From contig JADLGE010000089.1 of the NCBI GenBank assembly GCA_020849475.1, positions 1 to 47,745 of the forward strand: a stretch of DNA of 47,745 nucleotides. Direction: 5' to 3'. Of the stretch, positions 16,129 through 23,982 are shown one piece after another (within the stretch, counting starts at the first letter, position 1; each line of letters begins with the position of its first letter). A program made the position numbers and the translations under genes. The notes beneath the pieces were generated by a model, which was not told the origin of the DNA, did no database searches, and worked only from the letters and a program-made list of their open reading frames with translations. Source of the DNA: Gammaproteobacteria bacterium (GTDB lineage Bacteria > Pseudomonadota > Gammaproteobacteria > Ga0077536).

Positions 16129-17310
16129 ATGAGTCAAAGCACGCTGCGGGGACGCAGCGCCGTCATCGGCATCGGCGAGACGACTTATTACAAGCGCGGT
16201 GAGTCACCCCATGCTGAGTTCAAGCTTGCGCTCGAAGCCATCGTCAACGCCTGCGACGATGCCGGCATCGCGACCCGCGACATCGATGGCTTTGCCTCGT
16301 TCAGCAATGATCGCAGCGACCCGTCGCAACTCGCGGCCGCGCTCGGCTGCCGTGAATTACGTTATGCCAACATGCAGTGGGGCGGTGGTGGCGGCGGTGG
16401 TTCAGCGGCGATAGGCAACGCGGCGATGGCCATCGCCTGCGGCGCGGCGGAGTGCGTGGTGGTGTTTCGGGCGCTGGCGCAGGGCCAGCACGGACGCTTT
16501 GGCCTGGGCCCCGAGGTGGGCGGCGTCAGCGGCCATGTCGCGCATACCGTGCCCTATGGCTTGATGTCGCCGGCGCAGATGTTCGCCATGAAGGTCACGC
16601 GCTTCATGCACGAATACGGCGTGCGGCAGGAAGCGCTGCGCGCGATTGCACTGGCGAGTTATCACCATGCGCAGTCCAATCCGCGCGCGGTGATGTACGG
16701 GCGGCCGCTGGATGAAGCGCGCTACGACGCCTCGCGCTGGATTACCGAACCCTTTCATCTTTTCGACTGCTGCCTCGAGAACGATGGTGCGGCGGCCATG
16801 GTGCTGGTCAGCGCCGAGCGCGCCAAGGATTTCAAGCACGAGGCCTGTTACGTGCTGGCGGCGGTGGCGGGCAGCCATTACCGTGCCGGCGCCACGGTGC
16901 ACAACACGCCGGACTACGCCAGCGCGTCTTTCAAGACCGTCGCGCCGCGTCTGTACGCGATGGCGGGCATGGGGCCGAGCGATGTCGATGTCTTGCAGTG
17001 CTATGAGAATTTCACCGGCGGCGTGTTGATGAGCATCGTCGAGCACGGCTTCTGCACGGCTGAAGAATGCAACGACTATTTCACGCTCGACAACTTCACG
17101 GCACCAGATGGCGATCTGCCGCTCAACACCAGCGGCGGCAATCTCGCCGAGTGCTACATGCATGGCCTGGGTTTGAATATCGAGGCGGTGCGCCAGGTGC
17201 GTGGCACTTCGACCGCGCAGGTGCCGCGCGTGGAAGTGTCGATGGTGGCGTCGGGGCCGATGGTGACACCGGTCAGCAGCTGCATCTTCGGCAGCGAGGC
17301 GACGATATGA
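16129..17310 (+). CDS. Thiolase-fold protein (SCP-x/Ltp2-like), probable C-C lyase
   Basis: This 393-residue protein has the thiolase fold of the lipid-transfer/SCP-x group: AVIGIGETTYYKRG at the start, YENFTGG in the middle, and a C-terminal NTSGGNLAECYMHG followed by EAVRQVRGTS. Where true thiolases carry the nucleophilic Cys in a C-x-SG motif, this protein has a run of seven glycines (WGGGGGGGS, residues 84-92) and no cysteine. Loss of that Cys next to a DUF35 partner is seen in the steroid side-chain aldolase Ltp2, which cleaves C-C bonds by retro-aldol chemistry. A similar lyase role is inferred. The stop overlaps the DUF35 start by four bases. Confidence 0.85.
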   Translation: MSQSTLRGRSAVIGIGETTYYKRGESPHAEFKLALEAIVNACDDAGIATRDIDGFASFSNDRSDPSQLAAALGCRELRYANMQWGGGGGGGSAAIGNAAMAIACGAAECVVVFRALAQGQHGRFGLGPEVGGVSGHVAHTVPYGLMSPAQMFAMKVTRFMHEYGVRQEALRAIALASYHHAQSNPRAVMYGRPLDEARYDASRWITEPFHLFDCCLENDGAAAMVLVSAERAKDFKHEACYVLAAVAGSHYRAGATVHNTPDYASASFKTVAPRLYAMAGMGPSDVDVLQCYENFTGGVLMSIVEHGFCTAEECNDYFTLDNFTAPDGDLPLNTSGGNLAECYMHGLGLNIEAVRQVRGTSTAQVPRVEVSMVASGPMVTPVSSCIFGSEATI

Positions 17311-17741
17311 GCACGCGGTATCTTGCCGATGGTTTGCCGGTGCCGCTGGCCAGCGAACTCGACAGGCCGTTCTGGGACGGTCTCCGTCAAGAGCGCTTGC
17401 TGCTGCAACGCTGCCGCGCCTGTCATCGTTTTCAATGGGGGCCGGAATGGATCTGCCACCGCTGCCAGAATTTCGATCTGGCCTTCATTGAAGTGCCGCC
17501 GGAAGGGCGCATCTACAGCTACCAGCGTGTGTGGCACCCGGTGCACCCGGCCTTGAAATCCCAGGGGCCTTACATCATCGCGTTGATCGAGATCCCACAC
17601 GCCGACAATGTGCGCCTGGTCGGCAACCTGTTGGGCGATGCGCGGCAGGAAGTCGAAATAGGCGCGGATGTGGAGGGTGTGTTCGAGCAACATGGCGATG
17701 CCACTCCACCCTTCGCGTTGTTGCAATGGAAAACCGTGTAG
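17307..17741 (+). CDS. DUF35 OB-fold protein with zinc ribbon, thiolase partner
   Basis: This 144-residue protein has the DUF35 architecture: an N-terminal helix (LDRPFWDGLRQERLLLQRC), a rubredoxin-like zinc ribbon with Cys36, Cys39, Cys50 and Cys53, and an OB-fold (GRIYSYQRVWHPVHP, then PYIIALIEIP). DUF35 proteins form complexes with thiolase-fold enzymes and help bind acyl-CoA. It overlaps the thiolase-like gene by four bases (ATGA), so an obligate complex is likely. Its TAG stop is the first part of a family A palindrome. Confidence 0.9.
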   Translation: MSTRYLADGLPVPLASELDRPFWDGLRQERLLLQRCRACHRFQWGPEWICHRCQNFDLAFIEVPPEGRIYSYQRVWHPVHPALKSQGPYIIALIEIPHADNVRLVGNLLGDARQEVEIGADVEGVFEQHGDATPPFALLQWKTV

Positions 17742-17769
17742 GTGCGACCATTCGCACATTGTTTTTTTT
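17737..17769 (+). terminator. Family A palindrome followed by a T-run, likely Rho-independent terminator
   Basis: The repeat hairpin GTGCGA/TCGCAC (17742-17757) is followed five bases later by eight consecutive T residues (17762-17769). Its left edge also supplies the stop codon of the DUF35 gene. The arrangement has the geometry of an intrinsic terminator for the amidohydrolase-thiolase-DUF35 operon. Confidence 0.6.
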
Positions 17770-17798
17770 GAAGCACCAATGACAACGCGGAGTTCAAC

Positions 17799-18155
17799 AT
17801 GAATGTGCGAATAAATTCGCACCTACAAAGGGTGCTTTTCATCCTGACGGCATTACTGACACCTACCGCCCACGCCGAAATCACCGCCCTCGAACTGGCC
17901 GAGACCTGCGCGCGGGCCCTATCGCAGAATTACGTGGGCCTCGATGCCGAAGCCTGTAACTGGTACGTGGCGCCGTGTCCGGTGTGCGGTCCCGGCGCCA
18001 AGCCCGAGGCCGCGTGGTGTGCGCCGCCAGGGGAAGCGGTGACGACCATCGCGGCGCGCGCCGCCGCGGCTTTGCGTGCACGACCCGATGCCGCGCACGA
18101 AGGCGCCAAGGGCGCGGTCAAAGACATCCTGTCGCGCGCTTATCCCTGCCAGTAA
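17799..18155 (+). CDS. Small secreted cysteine-containing protein, Rap1a/Tai-like
   Basis: A 118-residue protein with a probable Sec signal peptide (hydrophobic VLFILTALLTPTAHA, cleavage near residue 26). The mature part has Cys at LAETC, EACNWYVAPCPVCG, AAWC and the terminal YPC, spaced as in the Rap1a/Tai family of small periplasmic proteins; that family includes type VI immunity proteins but also many of unknown role. No effector gene is nearby. ATG 17799 has a GGAG site seven bases upstream, but codons 2-10 lie within a family A palindrome, so the first residues (MNVRINSHLQ) come from repeat sequence. The call is tentative. Confidence 0.6.
   Translation: MNVRINSHLQRVLFILTALLTPTAHAEITALELAETCARALSQNYVGLDAEACNWYVAPCPVCGPGAKPEAAWCAPPGEAVTTIAARAAAALRARPDAAHEGAKGAVKDILSRAYPCQ
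17802..17827. repeat. Family A palindrome inside a coding start, inverted relative to 17737-17760
   Basis: The core GTGCGAAT, two bases, ATTCGCAC occupies 17805-17822. AATG precedes it and CTACA follows, the mirror image of the copy at 17737. The two copies thus form an inverted pair 41 bases apart, like a BIME. It overlaps the first codons of the small secreted protein. Confidence 0.8.
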
Positions 18156-18173
18156 GCGGCGTCACCACGCCGC
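18156..18173. terminator. GC-rich hairpin between convergent genes
   Basis: GCGGCGT (18156-18162), a four-base loop, then ACGCCGC (18167-18173) directly follows the stop of the small secreted protein gene and overlaps the last codons of the iron-type alcohol dehydrogenase gene. A bidirectional terminator is plausible, although no T-run follows. Confidence 0.4.
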
Positions 18174-19307
18174 TTCAAGCAACTCCAATACCACCGGCGG
18201 TCCGCTGATCGGGCGCGGGTTGGTCTTCACCCACAGGTCGTGCATCGACTCCTCGGCAATTTTCGGCAACAGCTCGCGCGGCACATTGGCGTCGCGCAAG
18301 CGCCCTGGCAGGCCGAGATCGGCCACCAGATTCTGCACGATGTCGGCAGCCGGCGTGCCGGGCGCGCCCATCGCTTCGGCCAGCAGACGCTGACGTTCGC
18401 GCGTCTCGGCAATGTTGTAACGCAGGACATGGGGCAACATCACGCAGGAGGTTTCACCGTGGGGCATGCCGGCGGTGCCGCCCAGCACGTGGCCGATGCC
18501 GTGACTCGCACCGAGATCGACACCCGTCGATACGCCTTGCACCGACAGCCACGCACCGAGCTGGCATTGCAGTCGCATGTCGAGATCCTGCGGGTTGGCG
18601 TGGCTGCCGCGCAGGCCAGCGGCCAGCAGACGCAGGGCATGCAGCGAGGTCGCCTCGACCGGCGGCGTGACATTGACTGAACACCACGACTCGACTGCGT
18701 GATCGACCGCGCGTATGCCGGTCGAGAACCACAGGCGCGGCGGCGTGGCGAGCGTCAGCGCAGGATCGAGAATCACCACGTCGGGCGCGAGATCGGGATG
18801 GACGTAGAGTTCCTTGCGCGGCCCGCGCTCGTCGGTGACGCCGGCGAAGTGGGTGAATTCACCGGCCGACAGCGTGGTCGGGATCATGATGTAAGGCAAC
18901 TGCGGACCGGGCGCGGTGGACGGCACACGCAGCGCATCGAACTGTTCGGCGCGCTCGATGTTATTGACCAGGCCCTGGGTGGCAACTTTCACGGCATCGC
19001 ACACCGAGCCACCACCGAAGCCGACCACCGCCTCGGCATCGTGCTTGCGCAGCGCCGCCATGATGCGCAACACGTCGCCGCGCGGCGAATGCGCGCCAAT
19101 GCCCGTGACGATTTCCATGCAGCGCGCGCCGAGCGCCGCCGCCACTGTCGCGCCGAGCTTGCCGGGCGCCGACAGACTGTTGGTGGTGACCATCACCACG
19201 CGCTTGGCGCCGAGCTTGTCGAGTTCGGCCGGCAAGGCCTCCGCGATGGGTTTGCCATAGACCACGGTCTGGCGCGGCGGCGGTGAGAATTGGCCGGATA
19301 AAGTCAT
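18162..19307 (-). CDS. Iron-containing alcohol dehydrogenase
   Basis: This 381-residue enzyme belongs to the Fe-ADH/dehydroquinate-synthase-like superfamily (PF00465). The NAD-binding motif is GFGGGSVCDAVKVATQG (around residue 95). Metal-site histidines lie in RAVDHAVESWCS, GASHGIGHVLGG and GMPHGETSCVMLPHVL. It would interconvert an alcohol and an aldehyde, or act as a maleylacetate-reductase-like enzyme; the substrate cannot be read. It is transcribed away from the DUF1302 gene, with a 176-base divergent gap. Confidence 0.88.
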   Translation of the reverse strand: MTLSGQFSPPPRQTVVYGKPIAEALPAELDKLGAKRVVMVTTNSLSAPGKLGATVAAALGARCMEIVTGIGAHSPRGDVLRIMAALRKHDAEAVVGFGGGSVCDAVKVATQGLVNNIERAEQFDALRVPSTAPGPQLPYIMIPTTLSAGEFTHFAGVTDERGPRKELYVHPDLAPDVVILDPALTLATPPRLWFSTGIRAVDHAVESWCSVNVTPPVEATSLHALRLLAAGLRGSHANPQDLDMRLQCQLGAWLSVQGVSTGVDLGASHGIGHVLGGTAGMPHGETSCVMLPHVLRYNIAETRERQRLLAEAMGAPGTPAADIVQNLVADLGLPGRLRDANVPRELLPKIAEESMHDLWVKTNPRPISGPPVVLELLEAAW

Positions 19308-19343
19308 GGAATGTCTCCCCTGGGTTGGCTGGCGACCGACGTG

Positions 19344-19376
19344 GGCGCCGACAGTGCGGGTATTGTACCCAGCGCC
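19344..19376. promoter_or_regulatory. Nested dyad in the divergent gap of the Fe-ADH and DUF1302 genes
   Basis: GGGTA (19358-19362) and TACCC (19366-19370) are separated by three bases and enclosed by GGCGC (19344-19348) and GCGCC (19372-19376). The position 40-70 bases upstream of the Fe-ADH start suits an operator, but the arms are short and no regulator gene is adjacent. Confidence 0.3.
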
Positions 19377-19483
19377 TCGCAGCGTGCGGCCCGGCCGCGT
19401 GACGATGAACCAAAAGTGCTCGTGCGGGAATTAACACTCGAGGGCGCGACACGACGCCCACCCACCACGGTCGAGGTCATGGT

Positions 19484-21808
19484 TTGAGCACATACATATG
19501 CCAGCGTCGCGCTGGTCACGGACCTATGGCCGTTGTCGGCCTGCTGTGCATGGCGAGCACCGCCGAGGTCGCCGCCATCGACTGGAACGTGAGCGGCCTG
19601 GTGCGCGAGGAAATCGCGTACAGCATGTCGGGCCGCGACAACGAGCTGAATCTGCGTGGCAATGTTTTCAATGACCGCATCACGCCCCATTACACCCACG
19701 CCGGTTGGGGCAGCGGCGCCAACAGTGGCGCCTTGACCAGCACGTACATCGACGAGCAAGGCCGTCCCGGCCTGTTTCAGCAGGCGGGTGTGGCGGCTTT
19801 ACCGGTGGCGCCACGGCCGGGCCAGACCAATATCAGCACCGTCGCCGCCGGCGCCTACACGTTCTCGCCGGTCAATTGTCGCCATGGTCACCTCGAGGCG
19901 CGCAGCGCCGGCAGTCGCGGCCTGGTCGGCGACGGCGCGATGCTCGGCGTGCTGTGCCCCAACGGCGGTGGCTCATCATTCATCCCGACGGCCAACGCCG
20001 CCGTGCGCGGCGCCCGCGCGGCCGGCATCAGCGCGCAAGGCGCGGCACTCGATGGCGACAACCCCTTCAACATGTTCAATACCCGCGCCGAGCTTGATGT
20101 CTCGGCTTCGCTCACCAGTTCACTCGCGGCCTTCGTCAAAGTGCGGGTTTACGCCGACGGCACCTCGGCTTTCGGCGATGGCCACAACGGCGACCTGTTC
20201 GGCAATCCCTATTGGGGCCGCCGCAGCACCCTGACGGAATTCAATACGCGCAATGCCGTGCTCGATCTGCCGGCGCTGTATATCGATTATCACGATGGAC
20301 CGCTGTGGGTGCGGCTCGGTAACCAGACCATCGCCTGGGGCGAGGCGTATTTCTTCCGCGTGATGGATGTCGTCAACGGTCTCGATCTCAGACGTCACCT
20401 GACGCTCGGGCCAGGCGGTGAAGAGTTCAAGGATCAGCGTGTCGCTTCGCCGTCCTTGCGTGTGAGCTACACCTTCGACAACGACTGGGAGCTCGACAGT
20501 TTCGCGGCGCTGTTCTCACCGACCGTGGTGCCGCCGCAGGACTCCGCTTACAACCTCATCGCCAGCAGTACATCCTTGAACGAAAGCGATGAGTTTGACG
20601 AAGCGCGCAATACGCTCAATTTCGGCCTGCGCCTGTCCATGCCCTTCAACGAACATTTCACCTTGATGGCGATGTATACCAATCGCCGCAATCCCGACGG
20701 TGTGTTCCGCTATGCCGAAGCGCCGACTTTCAACGCCGGCCTTGCCAATGGCTTCTGCGCCGGCGCGCACAACGAAACCAACAGTCTGTTGAGTCACTAT
20801 CCGGGCGGCGCGCTGACCCCGGGCGGCACGACGTTTCCGGCCGGGCCCTTGCAGGGCGCGATGGCCGCCGCCGGTCTTGACGCGATGCCAAGGCTGCTCG
20901 GCCACGGCAGCAGGACGCTTGACCATTGCGGCTCGGCGCTTGCGCCGGATCCTTACGCGCCGAGTTCCACCGAGTTCTGGCATCTGTTGGCGCGCAGCCG
21001 CCTCGATCCCATGAAGGCGCTGCGCACCGCTGTCGACGAGTGGCCGGCAACCAAGTGGTCGGCGCGCGAGGTGTTCGGCTTCGGACGGGAGCATAACGTC
21101 GCTGATGCGCTGCGCACCATCGAATCCTTCCATAGCCTGTTCGGTGGCTTTCGCGCCTATGCCACGCGCGAGTTCAAGCGTGAGCAGGTGTTCGCGCTCG
21201 GCGCCAATTACATCACCCACAGCGACGACCCGGGCTCGTTCTTCGATTCCATCATCATTCGCGGTGAAGTGGCGGTGACGCCGCACAAGAAATTCACCGA
21301 CTTAGGCTTGAGCCGCCATTTCATTGAACACAATGAAATTGTCTCGGCGCTGATCCTGGAAAAATTCCACCGCTTCTCCGATGCCTTTCCCGCCACCTAC
21401 ATGGTCGCGCAGTGGATGCACCGCGAAGAATCCGATCTGTTCGGGCGCCATTTGAGCGGCACCGAGAGCGTCGACTTCAATCACTTCATCGACAAGACCA
21501 CCGGTGATTTCAAACCCGAAGCTTTCGTTGAAGACGCCGCGGCGCCGCGCGGATCGAGCTCGGCCAACTACGTGGTGTTTGCTTTTCAACAGCCGACTTC
21601 GAGCCTCATCTGGCGCTTCGATCTGGCCTTGATGGTGGACGTGGAGGGTGGCTACCTGGTGCAGCCCGGCATTCGCTATCGACCGTCCGACGCCTGGCAA
21701 TGGGATTTGTATGCCAACATCATCGAAGGCGACGGCCGCAACGACAGCGTGATGGACAGTCTCGATTTCGCCGACGAGATGTTCGCGCGCCTGAGCTACT
21801 TCTTCTGA
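19484..21808 (+). CDS. DUF1302 family outer-membrane beta-barrel protein
   Basis: The 774-residue protein has a Sec-type signal (hydrophobic GPMAVVGLLCMAST, cleavage near residue 31) and a DUF1302 body rich in amphipathic strands. The family signature VRLGNQTIAWGEAYFFRVMDVVNGLD sits near residue 275. It ends RLSYFF, with the terminal aromatic expected of an outer-membrane barrel. The TTG at 19484 is taken as start because GAGG lies eight bases upstream; ATG 19526 would leave a very short signal. It is the first gene of a four-gene envelope module, followed after two bases by the DUF1329 gene. An outer-membrane channel for hydrophobic molecules is inferred. Confidence 0.85.
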   Translation: MSTYICQRRAGHGPMAVVGLLCMASTAEVAAIDWNVSGLVREEIAYSMSGRDNELNLRGNVFNDRITPHYTHAGWGSGANSGALTSTYIDEQGRPGLFQQAGVAALPVAPRPGQTNISTVAAGAYTFSPVNCRHGHLEARSAGSRGLVGDGAMLGVLCPNGGGSSFIPTANAAVRGARAAGISAQGAALDGDNPFNMFNTRAELDVSASLTSSLAAFVKVRVYADGTSAFGDGHNGDLFGNPYWGRRSTLTEFNTRNAVLDLPALYIDYHDGPLWVRLGNQTIAWGEAYFFRVMDVVNGLDLRRHLTLGPGGEEFKDQRVASPSLRVSYTFDNDWELDSFAALFSPTVVPPQDSAYNLIASSTSLNESDEFDEARNTLNFGLRLSMPFNEHFTLMAMYTNRRNPDGVFRYAEAPTFNAGLANGFCAGAHNETNSLLSHYPGGALTPGGTTFPAGPLQGAMAAAGLDAMPRLLGHGSRTLDHCGSALAPDPYAPSSTEFWHLLARSRLDPMKALRTAVDEWPATKWSAREVFGFGREHNVADALRTIESFHSLFGGFRAYATREFKREQVFALGANYITHSDDPGSFFDSIIIRGEVAVTPHKKFTDLGLSRHFIEHNEIVSALILEKFHRFSDAFPATYMVAQWMHREESDLFGRHLSGTESVDFNHFIDKTTGDFKPEAFVEDAAAPRGSSSANYVVFAFQQPTSSLIWRFDLALMVDVEGGYLVQPGIRYRPSDAWQWDLYANIIEGDGRNDSVMDSLDFADEMFARLSYFF

Positions 21809-21810
21809 GC

Positions 21811-23196
21811 ATGCACATTCGTCGTTTCGATTTCGATTACAGCCGCCGGCGTCTGCTGGCCCGTAGTGGCGCGCTGGTGGGCGGTGCCGGTGTGCTGCAA
21901 GCCCTGTGGCCGACGATGGCGGCGAGCGGCGACATCACGCGCGCCTACCCCGACGAGTTGACCCACATCGAAGCCTTCACCAAGGGCCAGATCAAGGTTG
22001 GCGATGTAATCGACGCCGACAACATCGACCTCGTGCAGGATCTCGTCGACCCCATCGTCTATCAGGAAGTCAAACAGGACGGCCGCAAGTTCTTCATGCA
22101 GGACACGCCGACCGCCATCGAAACCCTGTTTCCGCCGTATTTCCTCGACGCGACTCTGCGCAACCAGGGCCTCGCGAAATTCGACGAGGCGGGCAACGTC
22201 TACACCCGCGACGGTCAGCCATGGATAGGCGGCCTACCGTTTCCCGATCCGCAGAGCGGTGATGAGGCGATTGCCAATCTCACCCTGAGCTGGGGCCGTC
22301 ACGACAAGGCCATCTACTGCTTTCCGGCGGAAGTCATCGGGCCCGATGGCAACAAGCAATACGAATACGACTTCGTGTGGGCCGAGCAGCAGTGCACGGG
22401 CCTTGTGCATCCCGATGCGCCTGGCCCTTACCTGCCTGGCCATGAACAGGAGACGCGCCTGCAGTGCATCTGGTTTACCCACACCCGCGATGTCAAGGGC
22501 TCGGCGTTTCTGAGCGTGTGGCACTACGACCAGCGCAAGATTCCTGAACTTTTCGGTTACCTGCCGAGCCTGCAACGGGTGCGGCGCTTTCCCGCCAACC
22601 AGCGCTTCGAGCCCTATATGCCGGGTTTGAATCTCTACCTGTCCGACGCGTGGTCGGCCGGCGACCCGATGCTGACCTGGGGCAACTACCGCATCATCCA
22701 TCGCGGCCCGATGCTGGCGTCGTGCCATGACCAATGGCGACCGGACCAGGACAACTGGCGTCATCCCGTGTGTGGCGGCAAGGGCGGCAAGAGTTATTGG
22801 TATGTCGGTAAGTCACTGCTGCCCGAGGTGCTGGTGTTTGAAGGTGAACCGGTAGGCTATCCGAATGCGCCGGTCAGCAAGCGGCGCATCTTTGTCGACG
22901 TGCGCAACATGAACGTGCTGCAGGCCATCACCTACGACCGCCGCGATGAAATGTGGAAGAGCTTCGAGACCGGCGCCGGTCAACGCAGAACCGCCACCCA
23001 ATCCATCCTCACCAAGGACGGTCGACCGGAGTGGAGTTTCAACTGGCTTATCAGCCACGACATCCAGAGCAACCGCGTGACGCGGGTGCTGCAGGGTGAG
23101 AAGTGCCGCGGCCGCTGGCATACCGCGCTGGACCCGGAAGATGACCTGTTGCATGACTACATGACCGAGCAGGCGCTGCGACGGCTGGGCACATGA
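21811..23196 (+). CDS. DUF1329 family periplasmic protein, Tat-exported
   Basis: This 461-residue protein has an N-terminal Tat-like signal (SRRRLLARSG at residues 11-20, then a hydrophobic stretch to about 38). The body matches DUF1329, for example ITRAYPDELTHIEAFTKGQI and DDLLHDYMTEQALRRLG at the end. The family is usually encoded with DUF1302 and an RND/MMPL permease, and is thought to have a LolA-like lipid-binding fold. ATG 21811 follows the DUF1302 stop by two bases. It overlaps the next gene by four bases. Confidence 0.87.
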   Translation: MHIRRFDFDYSRRRLLARSGALVGGAGVLQALWPTMAASGDITRAYPDELTHIEAFTKGQIKVGDVIDADNIDLVQDLVDPIVYQEVKQDGRKFFMQDTPTAIETLFPPYFLDATLRNQGLAKFDEAGNVYTRDGQPWIGGLPFPDPQSGDEAIANLTLSWGRHDKAIYCFPAEVIGPDGNKQYEYDFVWAEQQCTGLVHPDAPGPYLPGHEQETRLQCIWFTHTRDVKGSAFLSVWHYDQRKIPELFGYLPSLQRVRRFPANQRFEPYMPGLNLYLSDAWSAGDPMLTWGNYRIIHRGPMLASCHDQWRPDQDNWRHPVCGGKGGKSYWYVGKSLLPEVLVFEGEPVGYPNAPVSKRRIFVDVRNMNVLQAITYDRRDEMWKSFETGAGQRRTATQSILTKDGRPEWSFNWLISHDIQSNRVTRVLQGEKCRGRWHTALDPEDDLLHDYMTEQALRRLGT

Positions 23197-23966
23197 ACGC
23201 GAGGCTCGCTTGCCTGCTGCTCGCGCTACTAGCAGGTGCCAACGTTCATGCCGACGAGACCAGCCTCGCCGGCTGCGCTGCGCGCGCCCTGCCCGAGCAC
23301 ACCATGCGCCAGACCCAGACGGTAACCATCACCAGCGCCGCCGGCTGGCAGCGCGAATCGCGGCGTACGGTCTACTGGCAGCGTTTCGACGACGGCACCA
23401 TCAAGGTGTTGTTCCATGTCGAGCGACCCAAGACCGAGGCCGGACTCAAACTGCTGGTGGTGCAGAAGCCCGCCGCCGACCCCGTCATCCACGTCTTCTC
23501 GCCCGACATGAATCGCGCGCGGCGGGTGGTCGGCAGCGGCGCGTCGAACTCGGTGCTGGGCACCGATTTCACGTTCGAGGATGCGCTGTACCTGCAGCGC
23601 TTTCTCGGCACGGCTGAACGTGTGGCGGTGCAAGACAGCACCCTCGACGGCCACGCAGTGTTCGTCGCCGAGACCCGTCCCGAGGCCGATGATTCGGCCT
23701 ACAGTCGCATTCGCACCTTTGTCGACAAGCACAGCTGTCTGCCCATGAAGACCGAGTTCTACGGCCACAATGGCGCGCTGGATAAAACCTTGACGCTGGC
23801 GCGCGATGCCGTCATCGACATCCACGGCCACGCCGTCGCAACGCGCATGGTGATGGACAATCACCTGCGCAAGCAGCGCACCGAACTCGCCGCCAGCGAG
23901 ATTGAAATCGATGCGCCGCTGCCGCCGTCGTTGTTTACCCTCGCCGAGATCGAAAAGAGTCACTAG
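23193..23966 (+). CDS. Outer-membrane lipoprotein-sorting (LolA-like) periplasmic protein
   Basis: This 257-residue protein has a Sec signal (MNARLACLLLALLAGANVHA). The body resembles the outer-membrane lipoprotein-sorting family PF17131: paired strands such as RRTVYWQRFDDGTIKVLFHV, VIHVFSPDMNRARRV, a hinge GTDFTFEDALY and SCLPMKTEFYG. Such proteins present a half-barrel for binding acyl chains. The start overlaps the DUF1329 stop (ATGA), and the MMPL permease gene follows after 16 bases. A periplasmic lipid carrier role is inferred from context. Confidence 0.82.
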   Translation: MNARLACLLLALLAGANVHADETSLAGCAARALPEHTMRQTQTVTITSAAGWQRESRRTVYWQRFDDGTIKVLFHVERPKTEAGLKLLVVQKPAADPVIHVFSPDMNRARRVVGSGASNSVLGTDFTFEDALYLQRFLGTAERVAVQDSTLDGHAVFVAETRPEADDSAYSRIRTFVDKHSCLPMKTEFYGHNGALDKTLTLARDAVIDIHGHAVATRMVMDNHLRKQRTELAASEIEIDAPLPPSLFTLAEIEKSH

Positions 23967-23982
23967 CCTGCTAGGGCACGTC

